DNA of 64,000 nt from Peribacillus loiseleuriae. GTDB lineage: Bacteria > Bacillota > Bacilli > Bacillales > DSM-1321. Of the stretch, positions 43,680 to 52,864 are shown piece after piece. Location: positions 4,093,431 through 4,157,430 of the forward strand of contig NZ_LFZW01000001.1 of the NCBI RefSeq assembly GCF_001183985.1, in the 5' to 3' direction. The stretch's first letter is position 1, and each line of letters opens with the position of its first letter. The notes under the pieces are model-generated. The model made no database searches. It saw only the letters and a list, made by a program, of their open reading frames with translations, and had not been told where the DNA came from. The translations under genes were made by a program, and so were the position numbers.

Positions 43680-44909
43680 TCAACGATTCTCCACTTTTTC
43701 CCACTCTTTATCCATTTTTTTCAGGAAGACAGCTTTATCTTGTTTAATTAAAAATTCCTGAACGAGGTTTTCCGCACCCATTCCCGCTGGATAGTAATGA
43801 TCAGGGAAACTCGTAATTGTACCTGATTCAAAGTTTCCTTTTATCCCTTCAAAAACAGGATCTTCTTGGTAAATGTTCGCAATAGCTGAGAAAGCCTTCT
43901 GCTCGTTAATGTACTTTTGAGAGATTTCTTCTTTCATCATGAATTCAATAAATTTCATTGCTTCATCCTTATGTTTCGTTTCCTTATTCATCGTCAGTAA
44001 GACATCAACACCAGAAACCAATTTATTTTGATCTGGATCATTATTGACAGGCATTGGGAAAACGCCAAGTTCGATATCCGGATTCGCTTTTAAGATTTCA
44101 GGGATCGCCCAGTTACCCTGGATATACAAGACTGCCTCCCCTTTTGCAAACGCATTGTTTCCGTCGCCGTAAGCAACACCCATATTATCTTTATGACCGT
44201 ATGAGATAAGCTTCAACATTTTATCAGCAACTTCATCATAGCTTTTGACAAATGAAGTTTCACCGGCATTTTTCTTTTCAGCAAAGTCTTCACCCGCAAT
44301 GTTAGCACCTAGTGAGTTCCAACTAATCATTCCAGTCCAGGCATCTTTTAATGTGAAATAAATAGGTGTCTCTCCGGTTGCTTTTACCTTTTCAAGTAAT
44401 GCAATAAATTCATCCCAAGTAGTTGGAACTTCAAGCCCAAGTTCAGCAAATTTTTGTTTATTATAAATAACAGAATTTGCATTCGTTGCATACGGAAGAC
44501 CATATATTCCTTCTACTTCTGAACCAACCAAACGGTGTATCATATCAATATAAGAAGGTTGTACAGTTTTAACTAGCTCTGAGTCAGTGAAATCATTTAA
44601 AACTTCAGCACGCGCCAACTCACCATATGTGGCATTACCAGCAATAGACATCAAATCTGGTAAATCATTTTTAGTTAGACGTGTTTTTAATACCGTTTCA
44701 GCTTCTGGCGGTGAATTAAATTCTATTTTAATATCAGGATTTTCTGCCTCGAATTCTTTAATAAGTTCTTTATACGTATCAATACTCTCTGATTTATTCG
44801 AAAAAAGCTCTAGCTTTACACCATCACTTGAATCTGAAGATGAACAGCCAGTTAGAATGAAAGTTCCTAAAGCCATTGTTGCGAAACCTGTAGTTATTTT
44901 CTTAAACAT
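43680..44909 (-). CDS. Oligosaccharide ABC transporter substrate-binding lipoprotein
   Basis: The 409-aa extracellular receptor has lipobox LTGCSS at about residue 22 and the SBP_bac_1 fold (VPTTWDEFIALLEKVK; IQGNWAIPEILKANPDIELG). TTGGAGGG precedes the ATG. It should bind an alpha-glucoside, probably isomalto-oligosaccharide given the downstream glucosidases. It follows the lacI-type gene across a perfect operator palindrome. Confidence 0.9.
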   Translation of the reverse strand: MFKKITTGFATMALGTFILTGCSSSDSSDGVKLELFSNKSESIDTYKELIKEFEAENPDIKIEFNSPPEAETVLKTRLTKNDLPDLMSIAGNATYGELARAEVLNDFTDSELVKTVQPSYIDMIHRLVGSEVEGIYGLPYATNANSVIYNKQKFAELGLEVPTTWDEFIALLEKVKATGETPIYFTLKDAWTGMISWNSLGANIAGEDFAEKKNAGETSFVKSYDEVADKMLKLISYGHKDNMGVAYGDGNNAFAKGEAVLYIQGNWAIPEILKANPDIELGVFPMPVNNDPDQNKLVSGVDVLLTMNKETKHKDEAMKFIEFMMKEEISQKYINEQKAFSAIANIYQEDPVFEGIKGNFESGTITSFPDHYYPAGMGAENLVQEFLIKQDKAVFLKKMDKEWEKVENR

Positions 44910-44949
44910 AATATTCCCTCCAATTTGTGAGATTGATAATTTTCATCCA

Positions 44950-44965
44950 ACGTAAACGTTTACGT
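44950..44965. promoter_or_regulatory. LacI-type operator upstream of the sugar ABC operon
   Basis: ACGTAAACGTTTACGT is a perfect 16-base palindrome with the central AACGTT typical of LacI/GalR-family sites. It lies in the short gap between the regulator and the binding-protein gene. Confidence 0.85.
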
Positions 44966-44982
44966 AAAAGAGTAAAAAAAGT

Positions 44983-45993
44983 TTAACGCTTTTCTCTTAC
45001 CGTCTCCCTTTCCAAAATTTCATGTGGTAAAATCCGATTCTCAACAAAAACATTTCCTGATTCAAGCATTTCAAAAAGCATACTTGCTGCTGTCTTCCCC
45101 ATTTTTATCAATGGTTGTCCAACAGTGGTTAGCGGTGGAATAGCCATTTCTGCAATACTTAAATTATCATACCCAATTATCGATACATCGTCAGGAATCT
45201 TTATTCCATGTTGATATGCAAAAGACAATGCTCCAAAGGCTATTTCATCACTAGCCGCAAAGATAGCGGATATTTCAGATGATTGCTTCATAAGCTTTTC
45301 CATGCCATCTAATCCATCTTGAAAGCTGAATCCCTTACTATAGATAATATTATCTGTAAAAGCGATACCTGAATCTTTAAGAGCCATTTTAAATCCCATA
45401 ATTCGTGGCTTACCAGCAATCAGGTCATCTTTGTTACCGCTAATCATCCCTATCTTTTTATGCCCTTTATTAAGTAGGTATTTGGTTGCTGAATAAGCAG
45501 CATGCTGATCATTCACTTTTACATAAGGTACTGGGTAAGCATAAGATTCTGTAGATAAGAGAACCATGGGAATGCCCATTTTTCTTATATAATTGTAATA
45601 CTCTTCTTTCAAGATGGCGCTTACAAAAATTATGCCATCAATTCTTTTTTCATTTAATAACTGAAGGTACTTCATCGTTTTCTCACCATCAGCCTCTGTA
45701 TGACAAACAATTACACTTGAGCCAAGTTCATGGGCCATCGTTTCAATACCATTTAAGAAATCTGTTACTAACATACTTGATAATTCAGGGAATAGTACTC
45801 CAATTGTATGTGTCTTATTATTGATTAAACCTCTTGCTACAGCATTTGGTTCATACCCCAGTTCTTCAATAACTTGTTGAACCTTCTGTTTCGTTTTTTC
45901 CGAAAAACCAGGTTGGTTATTAAGAACTCTAGAAACAGTTGCGATAGAAACACCTGCTTTTTTTGCTACATCTTTGATGGTATACGCCATACT
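44983..45993 (-). CDS. LacI-family repressor of the alpha-glucoside operon
   Basis: The 336-aa regulator has the N-terminal LacI helix-turn-helix YTIKDVAKKAGVSIATVSRV, a hinge helix, and a periplasmic-binding-like effector domain (GVLFPELSSMLVTDFLNGIE). GGTGGGAG sets the ATG at 45993. Near-identical palindromes stand on both sides of the gene, indicating autoregulation and control of the operon. The inducer is likely an alpha-glucoside. Confidence 0.92.
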   Translation of the reverse strand, partial: SMAYTIKDVAKKAGVSIATVSRVLNNQPGFSEKTKQKVQQVIEELGYEPNAVARGLINNKTHTIGVLFPELSSMLVTDFLNGIETMAHELGSSVIVCHTEADGEKTMKYLQLLNEKRIDGIIFVSAILKEEYYNYIRKMGIPMVLLSTESYAYPVPYVKVNDQHAAYSATKYLLNKGHKKIGMISGNKDDLIAGKPRIMGFKMALKDSGIAFTDNIIYSKGFSFQDGLDGMEKLMKQSSEISAIFAASDEIAFGALSFAYQHGIKIPDDVSIIGYDNLSIAEMAIPPLTTVGQPLIKMGKTAASMLFEMLESGNVFVENRILPHEILERETVREKR

Positions 45994-46023
45994 CCCACCT
46001 ACTTTGTAAAATAAAATCAAGTA

Positions 46024-46039
46024 ACGAAAACGTTTACGT
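46024..46039. promoter_or_regulatory. LacI-type operator upstream of the lacI-family gene
   Basis: ACGAAAACGTTTACGT matches the operator at 44950 in 15 of 16 positions and is palindromic except for one base. Confidence 0.75.
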
Positions 46040-46447
46040 AATTATAATATCACCCTTTGAAAACCTTTTCAATATATTCATAAAAATATATTATTTATCA
46101 TAACCCGATTGCAAGTTTATCATTACAAGGTGGCTATTAAAATATTTCAAATTTGATCATCCTTCATGTACTCTAACAACTTCTCAAAGGATTTCCTCTC
46201 GCGTTTCTCAATGTATTTTCTTCATTGAATGCTCTTCTACCTCATTCTTTCTATCACTTCTAGGACGCATCACCGAACAAGTAGTTTAACAAAAAAATTC
46301 TATAACATTATTCTCTTTTCTACCACAATCAAAGAAAGAAGAGTAAATTCATTGTTACTTCTATAGTATACAACTAGTATCCAAACTAGTTGGGATCATC
46401 CGATTAAACATGATATGATAACAAAATAAAACTTAGCGGAGGTTTCT
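46040..46447. other. Intergenic gap, nothing recognised
   Basis: About 400 AT-rich bases lie between the LacI operator and the Nudix gene. No ORF, repeat or strong hairpin is visible. The last 60 bases should hold the Nudix promoter. Confidence 0.5.
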
Positions 46448-46858
46448 ATGAAAAAAGTAGTCAAGGTAGTTGCAGCAATCATCGAAAACGATCAAAATGA
46501 AATTCTTTGTGCCTTAAGATCTCCCGAAATGTCCATTCCGAATATGTGGGAGTTTCCAGGTGGAAAAGTAGAAAAGGATGAGGATATTTATGAAGCCTTA
46601 ATACGAGAAATTGACGAAGAGCTTTCTTGTAAAATTGAAACAATCGACCTTTTCAATGATCATACTCATGAATATGAAACCTTCATTATCAACCTATTAT
46701 CCATCAAATGCAAAATTAAGGAAGGAACTCCAATACCAACAGAACACTCTACATTCATCTGGCTAAAAAGAGAAAATTTAGCTTCGTTAAAATGGGCACC
46801 CGCAGACATACCTGCCGTTGAACAATTACTTACTGAAAAAATTAGTCTTCTCAACTGA
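46448..46858 (+). CDS. Nudix hydrolase (MutT/8-oxo-dGTPase-like)
   Basis: The 136-aa protein has a Nudix box, GGKVEKDEDIYEALIREIDEEL (residues about 37-58). The metal-binding REIDEE is intact, but the Gly that normally follows is replaced by Ser (ELSCK). MutT-type proteins hydrolyse oxidised nucleotides or CTP-like substrates. GCGGAGG precedes the ATG. A truncated copy of its start lies at 38377. Confidence 0.88.
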   Translation: MKKVVKVVAAIIENDQNEILCALRSPEMSIPNMWEFPGGKVEKDEDIYEALIREIDEELSCKIETIDLFNDHTHEYETFIINLLSIKCKIKEGTPIPTEHSTFIWLKRENLASLKWAPADIPAVEQLLTEKISLLN

Positions 46859-46863
46859 GAAGA

Positions 46864-47795
46864 CTATATTTTTATCGTGAATTCCTTATACAAGTTTGTA
46901 GGGATTTCATGCTCTAATTTAATTTTCACTGTAATCGGTTTCTCACCCTTATATTCCACCGTATTCCCATTACCTATATAGATATAGGGCTTTGTTTTCC
47001 CATCAATTTCTCGATACTTTCTTACAAATAAATGTAGCTTTACTCCCTTTGCCTCATTAAAAGTAATCCCTTTCCCTCGCTCTGTATTTTGCGAAGTAGA
47101 ATTTGGGGTTTGCCATTGAAAGTATCGTTCGTTGATAAACTCGTCATGGTAATTAAGACTTTCCTTTATATTGGCTACTTTATGTAAATCAATATACAAA
47201 AAGTAGCCATTCCCATTCGTAAGTAGACCAGAGCCTCTAAACGAACTATGAACTTTTCGATAATTAGATAGTTAAAGCAGCGTCAATCATTTGATATTGT
47301 TCATATAATTTAAAATGGGGAACGCCATAATCTTGCTCTTTAAACACTTTCTCATACCGAAAAAGCCCATAATGAATGATATCTTTTACATATCCTTTAA
47401 ACGTTTCATTGTAAAGCACTTCTTGAAAAATTGGGGTTTTAGACAACTTTTCATCTTGATAGGTAAATAATTTTATTTTTAACTGAACAGTATCATAGTA
47501 ATCTTGATTCAGACATTCGAATGCATGCTTCACACTATCTTCATTCACATATTTCACAAACTTTAACATTTCCTGATTTGCAGTTTCGAGAGAGATTTCT
47601 TGGTGTTCAAGTAAATATTGTGCAATAACAAATTCATAAATCCTTTTTAAAGGTAGCTTACTTGACAACTCATTCAACGCACCTTCAAATGCAGGATCTA
47701 ATAATAAGTTTTTCACACTCATTGATTGATTTGATTAATTCTGTCAATAAATTCCCCTTTGCAGAATTAACGATTAGTTTTTTCTCAGTAGTCAT
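46864..47795 (-). pseudogene. Remnant of a PLD-helicase-DUF3427 gene (internal deletion and frameshift)
   Basis: Three pieces follow in order on the minus strand. An N-terminal start (47795, after AGGAGC) encodes MTTEKKLIVNSAKGNLLTEL, like the opening of PLD/helicase proteins. A 152-codon frame ending at 47264 covers the region before the C-terminal domain (YGVPHFKLYEQYQMIDAAL). One extra A near 47270 then shifts the frame to SNYRKVHSSFRGSGLL, NGNGYFLYIDLHK and a DUF3427 end. The helicase core is missing. This was once a superfamily-II helicase of a type often linked to genome islands; it is now inactive. Confidence 0.75.
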
Positions 47796-47879
47796 GGTAG
47801 CTCCTAAGTATTCTTTATATGTAAGATTTTATACTAAAAAGTGGAACAATAGTAAACTATACTTAATTTCCCCTACAAA

Positions 47880-47910
47880 AAAACAGCCAACTCCAAAAGT
47901 TAGCTGCTCC
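47880..47910 (-). terminator. Terminator of the comK-family gene
   Basis: CAGCTAACTTTTGGAGTTGGCTG forms a stem on the minus strand (CAGC-AACT/AGTT-GCTG) and is followed by seven Ts. Confidence 0.8.
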
Positions 47911-47916
47911 TTTATC

Positions 47917-48492
47917 TTATTCTTCCTTCTTCTTGTTCTTCACTTGAAAATTATATTCTCCCTTTTCCTCTACTACGGTAAAGCCACTACCCGGTTCATA
48001 TAATAATGTCCTGATTTTCTCACTAGTATAGTAACGTACTTGTAAAACAATCTGAAGCTTATCAGCCTTGCTGCGCCGACTGTCAACTTGTTTATTCGGT
48101 AATAAAATATTGAGGTTGTGACCATACATTAAATGTAAAACCGTTAGTTTTTCAGAAACTTCTTGTACATCTATAATTTTTGAGGTAACAACCCAAATTT
48201 TCTTTTTACTTTTTGATATGTGAAAAGGGGCTAGAATAATCCCTTGGTGGACATTAAGTTCAACTGGGAGAAAATGTTTATCGCCAAGAATCGAACGTGC
48301 CCCTACTATAGCACCAGCTAAATTACGTGCATAATAATGAAACGATTCTTCGAGTACATCTTGAACTGACTTTTTTACAAGGAAGACTCTTTCTCCTTCA
48401 ATTACTCTTGTACATTCATACCCTCTTTCGTCATACTCTGATAACAAGCATACTGTCTCTTTGTTTATAATATAGAATCTTTTCAATAACAT
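47917..48492 (-). CDS. ComK-family competence transcription factor
   Basis: The 191-aa protein fits the ComK family: EERVF-like strand, YYARNLAGAIVGARSILGDKHFLPV, GIILAPFHISKSKKKIWV, then a basic C-terminal half. ComK activates late competence genes as a DNA-binding dimer. AAGGAG stands 8 bases before the ATG at 48492; an in-frame GTG at 48501 abuts that site and is rejected. Whether it is the main ComK or an accessory paralogue (ComK2 type) cannot be told. The C-terminus is rich in Lys and Glu. Confidence 0.82.
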   Translation of the reverse strand: MLLKRFYIINKETVCLLSEYDERGYECTRVIEGERVFLVKKSVQDVLEESFHYYARNLAGAIVGARSILGDKHFLPVELNVHQGIILAPFHISKSKKKIWVVTSKIIDVQEVSEKLTVLHLMYGHNLNILLPNKQVDSRRSKADKLQIVLQVRYYTSEKIRTLLYEPGSGFTVVEEKGEYNFQVKNKKKEE

Positions 48493-49265
48493 CACTAACA
48501 CTCCTTATTTAGGTGATTGATGATTCGTACGTTCTTGTGCCGGTTTGTTTACCGTTTATATTCATTCACTAACAATAAATCTCATTCCTATTTTCTTAAC
48601 AATAAATAGCCTCTTTCCATGCACCTTCTCAACTTGGTCTGTTCACTTTTTTAACGACCTCTTCTTTACTAATGAAATAAAAAGAGTATACTAAACGATA
48701 AGACAGAATTTATTTCTGCTCGAAACACCCATGGACAATATCTTCCAGGATCCTTGTTCATGGTGTTTTTCTATTTTCACATGACCCTCACCTCCCTTAA
48801 GCATAGTGACAGTTTCGTAGTTTTTTCATATTGCATTATTCATCAACCAGAAAAAAATCTGATATTTCTTCTTCCAAGTTCACAATCACTGGTTAAATAA
48901 ATATTTTCTGTAAAGGAAAAGATTTAAAGATTAAGACTTTTCTCCTAAATTATATCTCGACCTCCCCCTAATTAGGCATCCTTACCTATTATTATATTAA
49001 TTTCATTTTTTGTAAAATTATCTCAAGTTATAAACAACTATATTTTAATTTGATTATTAATTATTTCATTTTTTTGTTCTCTAACTCTTGACAGTTTTCC
49101 AATTTTAATTTAAATTATTAAATTTCTGTATTCGTTTCTTGAATTTTTAATGGAGTTTATCGTTTTTTTCAACTAATTCCCTACGATATCTTACTTTTAA
49201 TTACAATATTGTTAATATTTTGTAAAGTTATTCTTTTTCACGAAAACTTCTTTTTTACTAATCCA
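48493..49265. other. Long AT-rich intergenic gap
   Basis: This is about 770 bases without a gene. It contains a possible short RNA unit at 48665-48770 (listed separately). The part 48960-49260 is extremely AT-rich with long T- and A-runs and no ORF. The region could be a boundary or a curved-DNA segment; nothing more can be supported. Confidence 0.5.
48665..48770 (+). ncRNA. Possible short RNA: promoter-like sequence followed by orphan terminator
   Basis: TTTACT (48665-48670) and TATACT (48687-48692) with a 16-base spacer look like a sigma-A promoter. About 30 bases beyond the expected start lies a hairpin, AACACCCATG...CATGGTGTT, followed by five Ts (48725-48770). No ORF lies upstream on this strand, so the terminator has no gene of its own. 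A transcript of about 70 bases is inferred only. Confidence 0.25.
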
Positions 49266-49319
49266 ACAAAAAAAGCTTGCAGAGAATGTCGAAGTCTGAC
49301 CACTCTGCAAGCTTTTTTA
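49266..49319. terminator. Terminator downstream of the EamA transporter gene
   Basis: AAAAAAGCTTGCAGAG and CTCTGCAAGCTTTTTT form a perfect 16-bp stem. The loop contains GTCTGACC, a word also found in the E elements. Confidence 0.88.
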
Positions 49320-49367
49320 TTTTCACATAAGTATTTTAGCTGACGTCATTTGAGTCAGTCTAGTTCC

Positions 49368-50279
49368 CTAAGAAGTTAAACGTAAGACAAGAATTCCCAC
49401 AACAGTTACGATAAGTCCCGTAATTTCACGTTTACTCATGTTTTCTTTCAAATAAAAATGAGCATATAAAATGACGAGTGCAACGCTCATTGCACTAATG
49501 GCCGAAACAATTCCGGTGATCCCTTCGCGGAATGCGGGAAAGAGAAACATCATGCCCGCTATATTCGTAATCCCTACAAACATTCCCCAGCCTAACGTTC
49601 TTTTCAAAGTCCAGTGTGGAATGTTATTTTGTTGTGTAGTCTTGTTTGGCGCTTCCTCATACTGATCTTTTTCCTGAACAGTAGATTTACTCTTTGCATA
49701 GGAAATGGCCCAGGTAATACCAAACAATACTGTTCCGGTTACATACATGATGATTAATGCAGGTAATGTAGCTGCGCCAGCAATGGTTGATTGTTTGATG
49801 GACACATCTGAAAAGCCGAAGATAAGCATCGTTAGAATTCCCCATTGAATCCCTTTTAACTGATTGAGCTTTAAATCCTGTGAATATTTAATAAGGATGA
49901 GGCCTAGTAAGACAATAAAAAACGCGGTTAATTGCCAGGTTGATAGAACCTCTCCCCATAGTATATAGGCAACAATTACGACAACTAGCGGCGGCAGTCC
50001 TGAAAATAAAGCAATAATCGAGGCCTTCCCCACCGCATACCCTCTATACATAGAAGCATTGGCTATATAGGAAAACAACCCCATTAAAACTCCATACCAT
50101 GCACCGTTTGACCAAGGTTGTTTGGCGATCACATTACTAATCAAAGCAATCAACGTACCAGATATGTAGACACCTAAAAGTAATAGATTACGATCAATCG
50201 GTCTTTGTGACGTCCATTGATAAAGAATTCCCCTAATCCCGAAGCAAATAGCCGCAGCTCCTGCGAAAAAAAACCACAT
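49368..50279 (-). CDS. EamA/DMT-family transporter
   Basis: The 303-aa protein has ten predicted helices in two EamA repeats: GLFSYIANASMYRGYAVGKASIIALFSGLPPLVVVIVAYILWGE (start about residue 70) and GIVSAISAMSVALVILYAHFYLKENM. These export metabolites such as amino acids or drugs; the substrate is unknown. GGAGGAG precedes the ATG. The central cytoplasmic loop is long and charged (KSKSTVQEKDQYEEAPNKTT). Confidence 0.85.
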   Translation of the reverse strand: MWFFFAGAAAICFGIRGILYQWTSQRPIDRNLLLLGVYISGTLIALISNVIAKQPWSNGAWYGVLMGLFSYIANASMYRGYAVGKASIIALFSGLPPLVVVIVAYILWGEVLSTWQLTAFFIVLLGLILIKYSQDLKLNQLKGIQWGILTMLIFGFSDVSIKQSTIAGAATLPALIIMYVTGTVLFGITWAISYAKSKSTVQEKDQYEEAPNKTTQQNNIPHWTLKRTLGWGMFVGITNIAGMMFLFPAFREGITGIVSAISAMSVALVILYAHFYLKENMSKREITGLIVTVVGILVLRLTS

Positions 50280-50512
50280 GTCCTGTTCTCCTCCCTATTC
50301 TCTCTAAACATGCTACTCCCTTTCCCCTTTGTGTTAGCGAAATAATAGCGGTTATTTACTTTCCACATTACCGCCAGCCATTCCCCCATCTATTTCCATT
50401 CAACCATAAGGGAACTGAATTATTCTGTCAATTTAAATAAATAAGACCGCAAAACTCAGGCTCTAAGCGACCATTGAAGCGGATTCCTTTAACTCTCTAA
50501 AAAATTGAAATT

Positions 50513-50650
50513 CAATCTTTCAATCTAGAATCCCTTTTAAAAACTTTTTTACCCATGCTACTTTTTTCGTTTTAACGCTTATAAAGAAAGTGAAAGGAGG
50601 TGAGCAACGTGGCAATTGAAATTCTTGAAGCTGTAACGATCCGCTTAGAG
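50513..50650. repeat. Duplicated segment, copy 1 (promoter and start of the DUF1659 gene)
   Basis: This segment matches 63862-64000 with only one single-base indel and two substitutions, all upstream of the start codon. The first 42 coding bases are identical. The match begins at CAATCTTTCAATCTAGAATC and continues to the window's right edge. Confidence 0.95.
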
Positions 50651-50827
50651 TTTGAAACAGGCATGAATGAAAAAGGCATACCGATTGTGAAGCGTAAATC
50701 ATTTTCCAATGTAAAAACAGATGCTGCTTCAGATGATATTTTAGCGGCAGCTGAAGCGATCGCAGGGTTACAAATGCATCCTCTCGCAAAAGTCGCTCAA
50801 ATCGGGACAACTGTTCTATCTAATTAA
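50609..50827 (+). CDS. DUF1659-domain small protein
   Basis: The 72-aa protein starts at a GTG 8 bases after AAAGGAGG; the in-frame GTG at 50600 lies inside that site. The sequence (VAIEILEAVTIRLEFETGMN, then AEAIAGLQMHPLAKVAQIGT) fits DUF1659, a small Bacillus family of unknown function usually encoded next to a DUF2922 protein, as here. A second copy of its promoter and start is at the right end of the window. Confidence 0.85.
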   Translation: MAIEILEAVTIRLEFETGMNEKGIPIVKRKSFSNVKTDAASDDILAAAEAIAGLQMHPLAKVAQIGTTVLSN

Positions 50828-50856
50828 TTTTCTAAGGAAAGAAAGGGGTGAAGAAA

Positions 50857-51081
50857 ATGGCAAAAACACTGGAATTATTGTTTCTAACCGAAGGCGGTAA
50901 ATCAGCAACACTTTCCGTTGCCGATCCAATTGAACCGGTTGACGTAGAAAAAGTGAAAACGGCTATGGATGCAGTCATAGCGAGCAATGTGTTCACAACA
51001 GCGTCCGGATCATTCATGAGTGCGAAAGGGGTAAGAGTTGTCGAGCGCAATGTGAGTGAATATGAAGTGAATATGAAGTGA
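50857..51081 (+). CDS. DUF2922-domain small protein
   Basis: The 74-aa protein, MAKTLELLFLTEGGKSATLS..., fits DUF2922, the habitual partner of DUF1659. AAGGGGTG stands before the ATG at 50857. It has alternating strands and no signal peptide or membrane segment. Function is unknown. A very strong terminator follows, so the pair is a closed transcription unit. Confidence 0.85.
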   Translation: MAKTLELLFLTEGGKSATLSVADPIEPVDVEKVKTAMDAVIASNVFTTASGSFMSAKGVRVVERNVSEYEVNMK

Positions 51082-51090
51082 ATTAATTAA

Positions 51091-51134
51091 AAGAGGCCGA
51101 GGCTGTCCTGTAATTAGGACAGCCTCGGCCTCTT
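51091..51134. terminator. Very strong terminator of the DUF1659/DUF2922 unit
   Basis: AAGAGGCCGAGGCTGTCCT and AGGACAGCCTCGGCCTCTT form a perfect 19-bp GC-rich stem with a 6-base loop, unusually strong for this AT-rich DNA. Confidence 0.92.
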
Positions 51135-51261
51135 AATACGATCTAACATAATCATTTTCTAATGATTCGTTTTATTTTCCAAGCATTTCGCGTTATATCT
51201 AAATGAGATAATGAGTTGGAATGACTTCATCTAACTTACTAAATCCTAGCGATTTGCCTAT

Positions 51262-52140
51262 CTATTTTCCAAACCTTTTACGATATCCGCATTTTCTACA
51301 TAGTTCCTCCACTGCCACTCTTCGTGAAAAACCATCTACCAGGTCTTTTGCTCGATCCATCTCGATAATATCAGAAAATGAATGATCATTAATATTTCCA
51401 AGGTTGATAACTCCCTCACCATCTAGACAACAAGGAATAACAGTTCCGTTTGCTAAAATACCTGCTTGATTTCGCATGCCATAGCAGAAGCCCTTCCCAT
51501 CATCTTCTTCTTCATGTAACGCAGGCCACTGAAACTCGTAATCTTGATTGATGAAGATGCGGTCCGCAATTTTCACGCCGCTTCCTGGTACAACCTTCTC
51601 TTCAATTTTGTAGTCTAAATCAAATTCTTTCTCAATCATTTCTAGTAATTCTCTGTTTCGTTTTCTTTCAATATTCGTCGTATTGTCTTGTGTAAGGTTC
51701 CATAATCTCAGGGAAACAATCATTTCTGATTGGCTCGTTGCTTCTTTAATAAAAGAAAGGATACTTTTCACATACCCTTCCTTATCTTTAGAACCAATAT
51801 GGCCATCAAAGCTATGGAGTGAGAAATTCATTTGTCTTAGCGCAGGCTTATTTAATAATTTTTCCCTCTTTTTATTAATTAATGTTCCATTGGTTGTAAT
51901 ATTAACTTTAAACCCTTTTTCATGACTTACGTCTAACAATTGGCCTATTTTAGGATGGAGCAATGGCTCACCTTTTACATGTAAATAAATGTAGTCTGTG
52001 TGCGGTTTAATTTGGTCTAATCTCTTAGAAAAATCCTCCACAGAAATGAATTGCTTCTGCCGTTCTGTTGGCGGACAAAAGCTGCAAGCAAGATTACATA
52101 CACTTGTAATCTCTAAGTAAAACTTCTTAAATTTTTTCAC
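51262..52140 (-). CDS. Radical-SAM protein with SPASM-like C-terminus
   Basis: The protein of about 292 aa has the radical-SAM cluster Cys15-Cys19-Cys22 (SVCNLACSFCPP), FVKGEPLLHP-like (LHVKGEPLLHP) and the C-terminal cysteine set CCLDGEGVINLGN ... LCRKCGYRKRF of a SPASM/twitch domain. I choose the GTG at 52140, 7 bases after GAGGA; the frame extends to 52272 without family-like sequence. Substrate and partner are unknown; no peptide-precursor gene is apparent next door. Confidence 0.82.
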   Translation of the reverse strand: MKKFKKFYLEITSVCNLACSFCPPTERQKQFISVEDFSKRLDQIKPHTDYIYLHVKGEPLLHPKIGQLLDVSHEKGFKVNITTNGTLINKKREKLLNKPALRQMNFSLHSFDGHIGSKDKEGYVKSILSFIKEATSQSEMIVSLRLWNLTQDNTTNIERKRNRELLEMIEKEFDLDYKIEEKVVPGSGVKIADRIFINQDYEFQWPALHEEEDDGKGFCYGMRNQAGILANGTVIPCCLDGEGVINLGNINDHSFSDIIEMDRAKDLVDGFSRRVAVEELCRKCGYRKRFGK

Positions 52141-52279
52141 GATCAATTCCTCACTTCTTTGACTACTTAGAACAGGATGAACGATTGTTCTATCACTATT
52201 ACAGCATACTTGTTCCCAAATAGAAACATGCTTATTCAAGGAAACGACCGTTACCATTTTTCTGTTTAACAAAAATGCA

Positions 52280-52680
52280 CTTGTATTTCATCTATCAACT
52301 TCAGGCAAGAGTAACTCTTCCTGAAGGAATGCGAAGGGCGTAGCCCAATGAGTAGGGAGGGGTGAATGGCCTTTTTGCGTAGCGAAACATGTGTTCTTAT
52401 GGTGCAATATTCCTGAACATATGAGGTTAGTACGAGAAAGGCTTCGTACCGTAAAATGTTCAAGCTAAAACTAACAGCCGAGGCACACAACTGTGTGAAC
52501 CCAATAAGCTGAAAAAAGAAGTCCCAACGGCAAGACCAATGGGATAGAGGGGTTGGATGTTTATAGCACACCACTGTGTCAACTCCACTAACGTTAAGCG
52601 TTCAGAAATGTTCGATACGTTAGAAACCCCCACTTCAAATTTTTGTTAGAAAATGAGGTGGCGGGAGTATTCATTGTCAC
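52280..52680 (+). ncRNA. Structured region resembling an IS200/IS605 right end and its RNA (no tnpB)
   Basis: The region is more GC-rich than its flanks and holds several stems: CTTCAGG/CCTGAAG, GTACGA/TCGTAC, CACACA/TGTGTG and CCCA.CGG/CC.TGGG. It ends in AACCCCCACTTCA...TGAGGTGGCGGGAG, which recalls the right-end palindrome of IS605-type elements that carry tnpB and a guide (omega) RNA. No transposase or TnpB frame is present on either side. The minus-strand frame of 102 codons over it has no ribosome site and looks like a shadow. Identification is from motif memory only. Confidence 0.4.
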
Positions 52681-52864
52681 TTAACAATTCCTTCATCCAT
52701 CTTTTAATTCAGGTGTCCTTTCCCTTGCACTATAAAGAAGCAAAAGCCTGCTTTTGGTTTTCTTTTTAAGCATAATATCAGGAACCAAGAAAACATAATC
52801 TATTCAATCCTTATAAAAAGTGGCATAGTATTTATATAGCTTTTTAACAGTAAGGAGCATAAAA

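Noticed and set aside
52266-52574. 102-codon minus-strand frame
   Set aside because: Lies over the structured IS605-like region, lacks a ribosome site and is rich in stem-derived residues.
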